Below are positions 7,563 through 17,409 of a DNA stretch of 64,000 nucleotides, one piece after another (position 1 is the first letter of the stretch; each line of letters opens with the position of its first letter). Source of the DNA: an uncultured Alistipes sp. (GTDB lineage: Bacteria; Bacteroidota; Bacteroidia; Bacteroidales; Rikenellaceae); assembly GCF_910580175.1 (NCBI RefSeq), contig NZ_CAJTXD010000005.1, positions 124,001-188,000 on the forward strand, given 5' to 3'. The notes under the pieces were generated by a model, which was given only the letters and a program-made list of their open reading frames with translations, did no database searches and was not told the DNA's origin. The translations under genes and the position numbers were made by a program.

Positions 7563-9935
7563 TTACTGGAGCCAACGCGGGTCGCCGGCACCTGCGGCAA
7601 TCACATCGGCATTGGTCGGCTTGTAGTTCTCAAGGAACTTATAACCCGTAATTTGAGGATCGGCAACCGTAAAGCCTTCGAGCGTCGACGTCGTATCGTA
7701 GATGAAGTTATTCGTCGAGGTCAAGGCAGCCTTGATACCGATATTCTTCGTCCAGGCACCCGTAGCCGACGTATCGATCGTGACAATGTTCTTCGAAACG
7801 GTTATCTGGCCCTGAGGTGCTTCGAAGAGGTCTTTACCCTTGATAATACTCAAATTGTAGAACGTATTGTTCTCAATCTTGCCAACGAAACCCTCGCCGT
7901 TACCGTTCGGGAAGCGAACGATCTGGCTGAACTTGGTATTGCCGTAAAGGCTACCCATGGCATCGATCGTGTTGCCCGTAATGGTCCAATCCTTACCAAT
8001 AGGCTTGCCGTTGGCACCGATAAGACCTCCATCCGAACCGCCGACACAGATGATATTGTTCTTGACAACCAAGTTGTCTACGCCGAAATTCGAACGGTTC
8101 ATACGGATGAATGCGCTCTTGAAACCGCCCCAAACCACGCAGTTCTCTACTTCGAGAATGTCGACATGCGCTTTCTGAGTGCTCTGGAAGTCGATGAAAT
8201 ACTGACCCTGATATTCCGTATTATTCAACGTACCGTCATCGTTGAGCTTGAAGTTGGTAAACTCGATGTTCGCAATGCGGATCTTCCCGCATGCAGCCTG
8301 CGGATCGATAGCGAAATTGCTGAAATTCACTTTCGGACGATCCGCTGCGTTCTCGCCCTGAATCGTCACACTCTGCGAAATGGTAAACCGAGCCGTCGTG
8401 TTGTAAGAGCCAGCCTGCAAGGTAATAACAGCGCCGTCCTTCACACGGCCCATCAAATCGCTGATATCCTCGCCGTCCTTGATCGTCAACGCAGACACCA
8501 AGTCGACCGTGTTGACATCCAGCCATTCAGACCACGACGAATCGCCGTAAACCTGTCCATCGGGATCAGCGATCGACTTCATGCGGAACTTGTAAGCCGT
8601 CTTGATGGTCAACGGAATGGTCTTCCCATCGGCATCCTTACCGAAGTCTTTTACCGTAAGGGTCGTAGCGATAGCCTCACCGGGGTTGGCCGCACGAATC
8701 TGTCCAGTAACATAAGCAGCCTCGTTACCGTCTTTCACATCATCCGGAGTAGCGATCTGATAGTCATAACCGAAAGCTTCGGCAACAGCCGGCCACGAGA
8801 AAATCAACTTCAACTGCTGAGCCTCGTCGAGTTTGAATTTGGGCAGGCCCAGAGGACGGGGATCGAATTCGAGCGTGCGGAAGACATACTGATCGGTAAA
8901 CTCGGAATCGACCTGTTCGGTCTGATCGGCGGCAGCAACAGCCTTGACACGGAAAGCATAGTAGGATTTCTTCTCCAGACCGAGGAACGAAATCGAATTG
9001 TTGGCCGTGGAGGTAGCATAAACCGTAGCGCCGGGTGTGAAGTTGGCGCCGACGTCAGACATCAGACCGTCCAAAACCGTTTCGGTCGAACCGGTCGGCG
9101 TGAGCGTAATGAGTTCATACTGATAAGTTTTGGCACCCTCGACCTCGTCCCAGACGAACTGGGCGGCCTGGGCCATCTTGACCTTGAGCTGGAGATTCTG
9201 CGGAGTGGTCAGTCTGGCCGTAGTCGTAGCCTTGACGGCACCCGACCAGTCCGAAGCGTTGGTGCCTGCCTCGCCGGGAATCTCGGCAACCTGCACCGAG
9301 AAGAAATACTTCACACCGGTGGTCAAACCGTTGAACGTATAAGAAGTCCCCGTGGTCTCGAACGTACGATCGTCCTCGCCGATAGCGGTCAGCAAGACGT
9401 TGTACTTCTGAGCACCCTCGACCGACTCCCACGTGAAAGTCAGCGATTCAGCGGTCGTCGCCCCCATGTTGCAACGCACCTCGGCAGGCACGGCGAAAGT
9501 CGGACGCGTAGGATCGGCCTCCTCGGTCTTAGCCGAAACATAAGCCGAATAAGCCGAGTTGCGGCCCTCGTCGTACTTATAGGTAGCGCAGACGCGGAAG
9601 AAATACTCCGTACCGGAATTCAGATTCTCGAACGTGACGGTCGTGTTCTCCGAAATCTGCTCGCGAACGATATCGCCGGTCTCCGAATAACGGATCTGGG
9701 CCTGGTAACCGGTAGCATCCCCGACAGCCTCCCATGAGAAGGTAAGCGAAGTCTTGGTAATGTCGGTCTCGGCGCTCACGGCATTGACCGTAGGCACTTC
9801 GAGGCGCGACTTGATACCGGAATTATCGATCTCGTCGTCGTCCGAACAAGCAGTGAACGACACGACGGAACCGAGCGTCAAAGCGACCGCAGCGACACTC
9901 GCTGCAAAGCGCGAAATGAACTGGAATTTTTTCAT
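7563..9935 (-). CDS. FN3-repeat/right-handed beta-helix lipoprotein (DUF4957/DUF5123 type), probable surface pectin-binding protein
   Basis: About 790 residues. The lipobox ends in Cys30 (SFTACSDDD), predicting export and lipidation. About four fibronectin type III-like modules follow between roughly residues 45 and 465, each with the pattern of LTFSWE...Y.FRV.A. From about 485 to the end is a pectate-lyase-like parallel beta-helix (ITLQAGSYNT, VTIQGEN, NIEFTNFKLN, NNTFYNLS) ending in GDPRWLQ, the terminus of DUF5123-type proteins. No obvious lyase catalytic Arg/Asp cluster is visible. Being downstream of susCD suggests a surface glycan-binding role (inference). The internal ATG at 9935 is preferred over 9956 because it gives a compact signal peptide. 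It is last in the locus, before a strong terminator. Confidence 0.8.
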   Translation of the reverse strand: MKKFQFISRFAASVAAVALTLGSVVSFTACSDDDEIDNSGIKSRLEVPTVNAVSAETDITKTSLTFSWEAVGDATGYQAQIRYSETGDIVREQISENTTVTFENLNSGTEYFFRVCATYKYDEGRNSAYSAYVSAKTEEADPTRPTFAVPAEVRCNMGATTAESLTFTWESVEGAQKYNVLLTAIGEDDRTFETTGTSYTFNGLTTGVKYFFSVQVAEIPGEAGTNASDWSGAVKATTTARLTTPQNLQLKVKMAQAAQFVWDEVEGAKTYQYELITLTPTGSTETVLDGLMSDVGANFTPGATVYATSTANNSISFLGLEKKSYYAFRVKAVAAADQTEQVDSEFTDQYVFRTLEFDPRPLGLPKFKLDEAQQLKLIFSWPAVAEAFGYDYQIATPDDVKDGNEAAYVTGQIRAANPGEAIATTLTVKDFGKDADGKTIPLTIKTAYKFRMKSIADPDGQVYGDSSWSEWLDVNTVDLVSALTIKDGEDISDLMGRVKDGAVITLQAGSYNTTARFTISQSVTIQGENAADRPKVNFSNFAIDPQAACGKIRIANIEFTNFKLNDDGTLNNTEYQGQYFIDFQSTQKAHVDILEVENCVVWGGFKSAFIRMNRSNFGVDNLVVKNNIICVGGSDGGLIGANGKPIGKDWTITGNTIDAMGSLYGNTKFSQIVRFPNGNGEGFVGKIENNTFYNLSIIKGKDLFEAPQGQITVSKNIVTIDTSATGAWTKNIGIKAALTSTNNFIYDTTSTLEGFTVADPQITGYKFLENYKPTNADVIAAGAGDPRWLQ

Positions 9936-10027
9936 GACTGTATTTTTAATTTTCATTTTTCATTCATTCGGCTCTTGGGGGCGGGAGAGAGCGACTCCCC
10001 CGCCCTTCGAGCAACAAGTTTCGGATG

Positions 10028-11929
10028 TTATTTGAGCCAACGCGGGTCGCCGACGCCGAGCTTGCGGACTTCGTCGTTGGTCACGGTAAAGTCGTAGCCG
10101 GAAACGCTCTTGAAACCGGGATCCATCTGGGCGTATTTGTTACCCCACGACGCAAGCGTCTCGGTCGGGATGGAACCGCCGTCGCTGCCTGCGCCCCACG
10201 GAGTTACGACCACGTTGTTCTCGATATTCGCCGTCACGGTAAAACTGTCGAAGTTGGAGACGTTGCGCGGAGCGTCCGAATCCTCGTTGAAAAAGATATT
10301 GTTGGCGATCGTTATGCTGCCGCCCGTATTCGCACCTGCACCGAGACCGGCGAGGTGGAAGAACAGACGTCCCGTCGAGTTATTGAACAGAATCGTGTTG
10401 TTCGAGAACTTCACGACCGTATTGTCATCGGCCATGTAGCTCAAGAAGCGGACACCGGCTTTCTGGAAGTCGAGACCCGTTGCCGTATTGTTCGTGAACG
10501 TAACCTCGCGAGCAACGATCTTCGATATCTGCAAGTAACTGTTCTGACCGTACATGCGAAGCAAGCGGTTGTTGTTGACGTAAACCTCCTCGACCGAAGT
10601 ATCCTGGCGGTTGAAACGCATGAACGAACTGCCGAAATCGTGGATATAGCAATCCTCGACCTCTATACGCTTGATGTTGGCCTTTTGACCCGTATGGTCG
10701 ATAAAGCAGCTGGTCGTATTATTCAGGTTGGCGCACTCGAACTCGATGCCCTCGAAACGAAGCGTACCGTCGACATATACCGTATTGGCTACCGTGAACT
10801 GGTTGACGATGACCTTCGGCTGCTGACGCGTAGCGGACATGAGCGTCAGGGCACGGGTAATGGTAATGCTGCCCTTGTTGGGCACGACATACTCGCCGGG
10901 CTGGAGTGCAATAATAGCTGCGGAACCGTTGATGGCGGCGAGCAACTCATCGATGGTCTCGACGAAGACGACACCCTCGGGCTTGACCATCATCGACGTA
11001 AACGATGCGGTATTGGTCAACTCGGGTTCGGCACCGGCTTCGGACTCGTAAGCCATGACCACAACATAAGTCGTATTGGGCTTGAACATCGAAGCATCGG
11101 CTACCAATTCGCCGGCAATGCGCTGCCCCTCGGTAAGGTCGAAGACCACCTTGTCCTCGGCATCGGCCACATTGGTGCAGATCAACTGCGCGAGCTTGGC
11201 ATCGATACGCCACAAGAACGTCACATTGTCGAACGTTACCTTAGCCGGATCGATATCGTAGAGCACGGGGATGATGAACTCGACCGTATTGTAGGTCTCG
11301 CGCTCATTGCCTGCAACAACCGTATAGGTGCCGGACAAGAAACCGTCCATCGTGAAACCGCCGTCGGCATCGTCGACATTGATCGTCCGAACACCGCCGT
11401 CAGGCGCCGTGATCTTGACGAACGACACATCATAACCGGGCATCCACGTGAACTTCACGAGAGCCTCGACCGGATCGAGCACCTCGCACGAGAGCACCTC
11501 GGTCATGGCGGGAATGCGCACCGACTGGAAATCGGTAAAATAGGAATTGCGCGCAGCATCGGCATCGACGGCCTTGATGCGGAAGTAATAAGTCTGGTCG
11601 AACTTCAATCCGTTGACCACCCACTCGGTGCCGGTAACTTGCTCATTGCTGGCAACGAGCGAATAATCGGGTTCTGTGTCGCTCGCCGAGTCCCCGACCG
11701 AGGAATCCTCGCGCTCGATGCGCTCGTAGAGTTCGACCCAATAACCGATGGCGCCCTTCATGCCCGACCACGAAGCGGTCAGCGAAGTGCCGCGCGGCGT
11801 AAGCGTCACGCTTACCGGACGGAACAGACGCGAAGCCCCGCTGGGTTCGGTCTCGTCGTCGGTACACGACACGGACAACAAGGCGAAGAACGCCGTCATC
11901 AGCATCGCTATATTTTTCACGTATTTCAT
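10028..11929 (-). CDS. Second FN3/beta-helix lipoprotein (DUF4957/DUF5123 type)
   Basis: A 633-residue homologue-in-architecture of the next gene downstream. Lipobox Cys is residue 22 (LLSVSCTDDE). FN3-like modules occupy about residues 35-310 (VSVTLTPRGTSLTASWSGM; YFRIKAVDAD), and a beta-helix occupies about 330-633 (IIALQPGEYVV, FEGIEFECANLNN, NNTATGLDFQKAG), ending GDPRWLK. It lies 28 bases after susD, the usual place for surface glycan-binding proteins, and so probably captures pectic fragments. A weakly catalytic lyase cannot be excluded from sequence alone. Confidence 0.8.
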   Translation of the reverse strand: MKYVKNIAMLMTAFFALLSVSCTDDETEPSGASRLFRPVSVTLTPRGTSLTASWSGMKGAIGYWVELYERIEREDSSVGDSASDTEPDYSLVASNEQVTGTEWVVNGLKFDQTYYFRIKAVDADAARNSYFTDFQSVRIPAMTEVLSCEVLDPVEALVKFTWMPGYDVSFVKITAPDGGVRTINVDDADGGFTMDGFLSGTYTVVAGNERETYNTVEFIIPVLYDIDPAKVTFDNVTFLWRIDAKLAQLICTNVADAEDKVVFDLTEGQRIAGELVADASMFKPNTTYVVVMAYESEAGAEPELTNTASFTSMMVKPEGVVFVETIDELLAAINGSAAIIALQPGEYVVPNKGSITITRALTLMSATRQQPKVIVNQFTVANTVYVDGTLRFEGIEFECANLNNTTSCFIDHTGQKANIKRIEVEDCYIHDFGSSFMRFNRQDTSVEEVYVNNNRLLRMYGQNSYLQISKIVAREVTFTNNTATGLDFQKAGVRFLSYMADDNTVVKFSNNTILFNNSTGRLFFHLAGLGAGANTGGSITIANNIFFNEDSDAPRNVSNFDSFTVTANIENNVVVTPWGAGSDGGSIPTETLASWGNKYAQMDPGFKSVSGYDFTVTNDEVRKLGVGDPRWLK

Positions 11930-11957
11930 ATCTGTTTACAGTTTTAGGTTCGATGAA

Positions 11958-13937
11958 CTAATTGGGGAAACCGTAGTCCTGCTTGAGCAATCCGTTGTAA
12001 TCGCGGATCATGTTCGAAGGAATGGGATAGAACGGACAATAAAGCGCACCGTAATCCTCGCGGAAGAGTCCCGAAGCAATATCGCTGATGAAGCACTGGT
12101 ACTTCTTCTTGCTGACCGCATCGGTAACGACGGCACGCGGATCGCCCTTGTCGTCCCAGAACCAGAGACCGCCGGTGGCCGACTGGAAATACTCGGCGCC
12201 GGGCAACTTCGTACGCTCGTAATCGTAGTTGACGTCGAGCATCATCTCGTTGTTGTCGTCGTACTTGTAGTACACGTTCTTCGGGACGACGCGCTCGACC
12301 GTCTCGCCGTTGACGCGGCGGGTCTTGAACTCGAACTGATAGGGAGTGACGCCATCGGTCAAGCCCACCAAAGCCAAGCAATTGTTCTTCATGGTCTGAA
12401 TGGCGGTGTGCAACTCGCCCCAACGCACCAAGTCCCATTTGCGGGAACCCTCGCCGAGGAACTCCCAGCGACGCTCGTCCTTGATAGCCTTCAAGAAATC
12501 CTTTCCACCGATGTAAGCGGCGAAATCGGCCTCGGTCATGGTGGGGATGGCGCGATGACGCACGGCATAGAGCGCATTGCGGGCCTCGGACGTCACAGCA
12601 CCGTTGTACATATAGGAAGCCTCGGCGAACATCAGCAAGATGTCGGAGTAACGCATCATGGGATAATTGACGCCCGTACCGGTCTTGGTGTTGGCGGCAT
12701 AGGAAGCCGATGCGAAATCGGAAGGCATCCACATGGTGTTCCACTTACCGATGCGGAACTCCGAAGGGTTGCTGATCATGTACTCGGAGATACCGGTCTT
12801 CGACGTAACACCGTTGGTATACTCGCCCGTATCGGAAATGTCGCGGAACTCGGTAGCATAGACCGAAACCGGCAGACGCGTGTCCTCGGGATGGTAAGAG
12901 TAGAACATGTCGATGGTGGTCAGAATCTGGCCCTGCGTAGCGTAACCGTAAGCCGTGGTGGTCGTGCGCAGACGCGGCCCGATGGTATAACCGAACTCGG
13001 AAGAACGCGACAGGATGAAACCGACCTCGTAGAGTACCTCGTTGGCCACGTACTGACGCTGGCAGACCGTACGCCAGAGGTTCTCGAAACCGGAGTACTG
13101 GGCCGTGCCCTCGGTCAAGAAATAACCGCCCTCGTCGATGACGATCTTGGTCTGCTCCATGGCGATCTTATGCCAATCCTTGGCATCGTCGCGGGGAGCC
13201 TCCCATTCGCCGGCAGTGGAGAAGTTCCAACCGGCACGCATCAAGGCCAGCTGAGCGCAGAGACCGCGGGCATAACCCTGCGAGATGCGCTCGGGCGTAT
13301 CCTGGCGCCAAGGCAGCTCGCCAGCGTACTGCAACAACTGCTCGATGAGCCGCTCCATGATGACGAAACGATCGGTCTTGGGCAGATAGACATTGGAAAG
13401 GTCGGTCTTGGTAGCCTCGACCTTGAAAGGCACGTCGCCCAACAAACGGATCAGGTCGCGATAACACTGGGCACGCAAAGCGATCGCCTCGCCGTGCATG
13501 GCCACGACATCGGAATGGCCCGAAGCATAGAGCGACGAACCCTCGATGCCTTCGATGAGGACGTTGGCACGCTCGATAGCCTCGTAGAGCGCAGCGGCGG
13601 TCTTGGAAACCATGGACGACGAACCATCGGTGGCAGGCATGTAATTGGTGGTGCCGCGACCGTCGTCGGAAGCGGGAGCGCCGGCCGTGAAAGAACGGAT
13701 TTCGGAGTCGCTCTGGCAATTGAGAATGATACCCAGATACTGCGAGTAAGTAGCATCCTCGGTAAACTTGGAGTAGACGCCCATCAACACCTTATAAGTC
13801 ATGTCGACATCCTCGTACGTCACGTCGGGCGTGAAGACCGAAGGCGAACTCTGCTCCAGAAACGATGAGCACGAACCGAGACCGAAGAGCGACACGGCGG
13901 ACATCATCGCGCATATATAAACCTTTTTCATTTTCAT
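11958..13937 (-). CDS. SusD/RagB family glycan-binding lipoprotein (pectin locus)
   Basis: A 659-residue outer-membrane lipoprotein that acts as the lid on its SusC partner. Lipobox Cys is at residue 23 (GLGSCSS). The N-terminal SusD region includes FLEQSSPSVFTPDVTYEDVD and the middle includes AIALRAQCYRDLIRLLGDVPF. The C-terminal RagB/SusD domain contains VRHRAIPTMTEADF and LGEGSRKWDLVRWGEL, and the sequence ends QDYGFPN. It starts 12 bases after the susC stop, so the two are translated from one message. Ligand is inferred from the pectinolytic neighbours. Confidence 0.93.
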   Translation of the reverse strand: MKMKKVYICAMMSAVSLFGLGSCSSFLEQSSPSVFTPDVTYEDVDMTYKVLMGVYSKFTEDATYSQYLGIILNCQSDSEIRSFTAGAPASDDGRGTTNYMPATDGSSSMVSKTAAALYEAIERANVLIEGIEGSSLYASGHSDVVAMHGEAIALRAQCYRDLIRLLGDVPFKVEATKTDLSNVYLPKTDRFVIMERLIEQLLQYAGELPWRQDTPERISQGYARGLCAQLALMRAGWNFSTAGEWEAPRDDAKDWHKIAMEQTKIVIDEGGYFLTEGTAQYSGFENLWRTVCQRQYVANEVLYEVGFILSRSSEFGYTIGPRLRTTTTAYGYATQGQILTTIDMFYSYHPEDTRLPVSVYATEFRDISDTGEYTNGVTSKTGISEYMISNPSEFRIGKWNTMWMPSDFASASYAANTKTGTGVNYPMMRYSDILLMFAEASYMYNGAVTSEARNALYAVRHRAIPTMTEADFAAYIGGKDFLKAIKDERRWEFLGEGSRKWDLVRWGELHTAIQTMKNNCLALVGLTDGVTPYQFEFKTRRVNGETVERVVPKNVYYKYDDNNEMMLDVNYDYERTKLPGAEYFQSATGGLWFWDDKGDPRAVVTDAVSKKKYQCFISDIASGLFREDYGALYCPFYPIPSNMIRDYNGLLKQDYGFPN

Positions 13938-13949
13938 ACGACTATCAGG

Positions 13950-16900
13950 TTAGAATGTAATGTTGGCACCTACGACAACCTGGCGGGCACGCGGAAATGC
14001 CGAGTAATCGACATTGGGCGTCAACGGCGTCGAACGGCGCGTATCGACCTCGGGATCGTAACCGCTGTAATCGGTCAGGCAGAACAGATTGGTGCCCGTC
14101 ACATAGACGCGGAAACGCGACATGCCGATCTTCTTGGTCCACTTCTCGGGCAAGGTGTAACCTACCGTGACGTTCGACAGGCGCAGGAACGAAGCGTCCT
14201 CCAAAGCCCAGTCGGTCATCACGCCGCGCGTGATATTGACCGGCGTCCATATTTTGGCATTCGCATTGGCAGCGCGCAGCGCGTCGATATCGTTGAGCAA
14301 CGTCGTACCGGTCTGCTTGTCGATGTAGGTAAAGCGATCGCGCATGATGCCGAGGTGGTTACCGTAACGCCGGGTGTTGAACGTCGAGGTAAACTCGATC
14401 TTGTTGGCGTTGTAAACCTTGTTGCCGATGCTGTAGTTGAAGTAAGCGGCCACGTCGACTCCGTAGAACGTCGCGGAGAGGTTGAAACCGCCGGTAACGG
14501 TCGGCTGCACGCAACCCAGCACTTCGCGGTCGGAAGAATCGATCTTGCCGTCGCCGTTCAGGTCGCGGATCTTCATGGCGCCGGGCATCGGCGAACCGCC
14601 GTAAGGCAACGACTCTACGCCGTCCTTGGGCGTCCAGGTAGCCGTACCGGAATCGGGATCGTACGTATAGTTGAAATCATCGACCGTATAAAAACCGTCG
14701 CAACGGTAACCGTAAACCTGGCCGATGGGCTTGCCCACCTCGACGAGGTAATCGCCGACACCGCTGATGGTCGACTCCCAACCCGAACCCTGCAACATGG
14801 TCTGGGCATAACCCAGAGCGTCGACACGGTTCTTATTATAGGAAAGGTTGGCGCTCAACAAGAGACGGAAGTTCTTCTTGTCGACCAACACACCGTCGAG
14901 GACGACCTCGACGCCTCGGTTGGAGGTCTTGCCGATGTTCTGGAACTGCGAGCTGAAACCCGACGAAGCGGGGATCGAAGCACCGATGAGCAAGTCCTTG
15001 GTGGTGTTCCAATAAACATCGACGCTACCCGACAAGCGGTTGTTGAAGAAACCGAAGTCGACACCGAGGTTGCGGGTAACGGTGGTCTCCCACTTCAACT
15101 CGGGGTTGGGCAATGCCGACGAAGGAGTCATGATCGCCTGCTCGACGCCGTTGATACCGTACATCTTGGGAGGCGACGACACGGAATAAACATAACGGTA
15201 GAGGTCGTTGGAAATGCGGTTGTTACCCGAAGCACCGAACGAGAAACGCAACTTGAGGTTCGAAAGCCATTCCTCCGAACTCTTCATGAACTCCTCCTGC
15301 GAAATACGCCAAGCGACGGCAGCCGAGGGGAAGTAACCCCACTGATTGCCGGGTGCGAACTTCGACGAACCATCGGCACGCAACGAAGCAGTCAAGATAT
15401 AACGATCGTCGAACGAATAATTCACACGACCGAAGAACGAAGCCATGTTGTTGGGCGTGCCGACGCTCGTGCTGATCGGACGCGGCGTACCGAGGTCCAT
15501 ATTGGCCAGAGCGACTTCGCGCGTAGTGGACTTGGGGAAGTAACGAGCCTCGACCTTCAACGAATTGGAGACGCTCGACACGACCTCCTGACCGACCATG
15601 ACCGTGAGGTCGTGCTTCTCGGCGAACGTATTGGCATAGGTCATCGTATTGGCGATACGCCACTGGTAGGAATCTTTCTTCTCCTTCATGGCCAGCGGAG
15701 CGAGGTTGTTCTTGCGGGCGTTCGAAGTAGCCAGACCGTAGAACGTGTCGTTCTTCTCGTCGTAAAGCTCGATGCCCCACTCGGAACGGAACGTCAGCCC
15801 CTTGATGATCTCCCAGTTCAACGCGGCATTGTAAGTCTGACGCTGGCGCACGGACTTCTTATACTCGTCGTTGGTCATGTCCACGGGGTTCAAGAACTCG
15901 GCGGAGTTGGAGACGAGCATTTCTTCGAGGTAATCGTCGCCCTCGGGCAACATCTCGGAAATACCGGCCGTAGGCATGTAACGCACGGCATGCTTCAGAC
16001 GGGCCACCGAAGAACCGCCCTCGGTCGAAGTACCTGCGCCGATGACCGACGTATAGGAATAACGTGCGGTCAGATCGAACGTCAGGCCTTTGGCGATCTG
16101 GCCGTTGATCTTGGCATTGAGGTTGTTGCGCATGAACCCGGAACCGATCATGATGCTCTCGTCGTCCATGTGCGTGAGACCGATATTATATTTGACCTTC
16201 TCGGAACCGCCGGTAATCGAAGCGTTGTAGTTCTGGGTAAAACCCGTACGCCCGAAGATCTCGCGCTGCCAGTTGGTCGTCTTCATGTTCTTGTACAACT
16301 CCAAGTCGCCGTAAGCACCATAATAACGCATGAACGACGTATCGTCGTTCCAAGTGCTCGACTTGTAATTGGCCAACTCGTACTGCGACATGACATATTC
16401 ATAGGAATCGAGCACGTCGAGTTCGTTGGCCAGCTCCTTCCAACCGAGGTAGACGTTCAACGAAACCGAGGTCTTGCCCTCCTTGCCCGACTTGGTAGTG
16501 ACGATCACGACGCCGTTGGCACCGCGCGCACCGTAGATAGCCGTAGCCGAAGCGTCCTTCAAGACGTCGATCGACTGGATGTCGCCGGGAGCGATATCGT
16601 TGATGGTCGAAACGGGAAAGCCGTCGACGATGAACAAGGGCGAGTTGTCCTGGGTAATCGAACCGCCGCCGCGCACGCGCACCTTGATCTCGGCGTCGGG
16701 ACCGCCCTCGGAGGTGGTTACCTGGACACCGGCCATACGGCCCGTGATGGCCTCGGCAGCCGACGATACGGGCATCGCCTCAAGCACCTTCGAACTCACG
16801 GACGAAACCGAACCGGTCAGGTCGCTGCGCTTCTGAACGCCGTAACCGACCACGACCACTTCATCCATGACGTTCGTCGACTCGCTCAAGAAAATTTCGT

Positions 16901-17204
16901 AAGCGGTCTTCGACGGCATCAGGTCGACGAGCTGATCGTCGTAACCGATGTAGGAAACTCTCAGCTGCTTCGCATCGGCCGGCACGCTGATCGTGAAGTC
17001 TCCGTCCAGTCCGGTGGAGACACCGACCGTCGTACCCACGACCACGACCGTAGCCGCGAGCACCGGCCCTTGCGAATCTTTAACGACACCGGAGATCGTA
17101 CGCGACTGCGCGTACCCCCCCCCATGCGTCAAAGCGACAAATGCCAAAACAAGCACTACGCGACGTAGCGCCCATCTGGCGAACGAGTAAAAGCTCTCTG
17201 TCAT
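13950..17204 (-). CDS. SusC/RagA family TonB-dependent transporter (pectin locus)
   Basis: A 1084-residue outer-membrane importer. Order: signal peptide (about 1-33), carboxypeptidase-like beta domain (RTISGVVKDSQGPVLAATVVV, about 35-105), TonB box region DEVVVVGYGVQKRSD (about 114), plug (GRMAGVQVTTSEGGPDAEIK, PLFIVDGFPV, SIDVLKDASATAIYGARG), then a 22-strand barrel ending in an aromatic residue (VVGANITF). Codons 28-30 are GGG-GGG-GGG, forming a run of nine G just before the predicted signal-peptidase site. A one-base slip there would abolish expression. First gene of the susCD-lipoprotein unit, with a candidate -7 box 45 bases upstream. Confidence 0.95.
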   Translation of the reverse strand: MTESFYSFARWALRRVVLVLAFVALTHGGGYAQSRTISGVVKDSQGPVLAATVVVVGTTVGVSTGLDGDFTISVPADAKQLRVSYIGYDDQLVDLMPSKTAYEIFLSESTNVMDEVVVVGYGVQKRSDLTGSVSSVSSKVLEAMPVSSAAEAITGRMAGVQVTTSEGGPDAEIKVRVRGGGSITQDNSPLFIVDGFPVSTINDIAPGDIQSIDVLKDASATAIYGARGANGVVIVTTKSGKEGKTSVSLNVYLGWKELANELDVLDSYEYVMSQYELANYKSSTWNDDTSFMRYYGAYGDLELYKNMKTTNWQREIFGRTGFTQNYNASITGGSEKVKYNIGLTHMDDESIMIGSGFMRNNLNAKINGQIAKGLTFDLTARYSYTSVIGAGTSTEGGSSVARLKHAVRYMPTAGISEMLPEGDDYLEEMLVSNSAEFLNPVDMTNDEYKKSVRQRQTYNAALNWEIIKGLTFRSEWGIELYDEKNDTFYGLATSNARKNNLAPLAMKEKKDSYQWRIANTMTYANTFAEKHDLTVMVGQEVVSSVSNSLKVEARYFPKSTTREVALANMDLGTPRPISTSVGTPNNMASFFGRVNYSFDDRYILTASLRADGSSKFAPGNQWGYFPSAAVAWRISQEEFMKSSEEWLSNLKLRFSFGASGNNRISNDLYRYVYSVSSPPKMYGINGVEQAIMTPSSALPNPELKWETTVTRNLGVDFGFFNNRLSGSVDVYWNTTKDLLIGASIPASSGFSSQFQNIGKTSNRGVEVVLDGVLVDKKNFRLLLSANLSYNKNRVDALGYAQTMLQGSGWESTISGVGDYLVEVGKPIGQVYGYRCDGFYTVDDFNYTYDPDSGTATWTPKDGVESLPYGGSPMPGAMKIRDLNGDGKIDSSDREVLGCVQPTVTGGFNLSATFYGVDVAAYFNYSIGNKVYNANKIEFTSTFNTRRYGNHLGIMRDRFTYIDKQTGTTLLNDIDALRAANANAKIWTPVNITRGVMTDWALEDASFLRLSNVTVGYTLPEKWTKKIGMSRFRVYVTGTNLFCLTDYSGYDPEVDTRRSTPLTPNVDYSAFPRARQVVVGANITF
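17115..17123 (-). repeat. G9 homopolymer in the susC signal-peptide codons
   Basis: Nine C on the plus strand, nine G on the coding strand, encoding Gly28-Gly30. One of only two G/C runs of nine that I noticed in the window; the other is at 58842-58850. Confidence 0.9.
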
Positions 17205-17248
17205 AGTTTAAGGTTTTATAAATAGGTTAAGTGTTTTTTAGCTTATAA

Positions 17249-17256
17249 CAAAAGTA
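17249..17256 (-). promoter_or_regulatory. Candidate -7 box upstream of susC (pectin locus)
   Basis: TACTTTTG on the minus strand matches TAnnTTTG. No good TTTG lies 19-21 bases further upstream, as might be expected for an activator-dependent promoter controlled by the hybrid two-component protein. The 205-base gap between GH105 and susC contains nothing else that I can identify. Confidence 0.4.
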
Positions 17257-17409
17257 AACATAGTTGCACCGATCGGACTGTAAATTTTATCACTTCTCAT
17301 GTAAAAAATGACATCTCCGCCCGAAGCAACATCCGGGCAAAGCAAGCGAACACGAACTGCAACCGACTGACAACAAGCCGGTTCCGCCCATACACGCACC
17401 ACAAAAAAA

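Noticed and set aside
7178..7600. 140-codon open frame upstream of sufB
   Set aside because: Runs through both promoters, two palindromes and a terminator; no conserved features.
9957..10027. G/C-rich imperfect hairpin between the two beta-helix lipoprotein genes as a terminator
   Set aside because: Bulged stem and no T-run directly after it on the coding strand.
14355..17168. Very long open frame (937 codons) antisense to susC
   Set aside because: A by-product of GC-rich codon use; the opposite strand encodes a textbook SusC, and the antisense translation has no domain or signal features.
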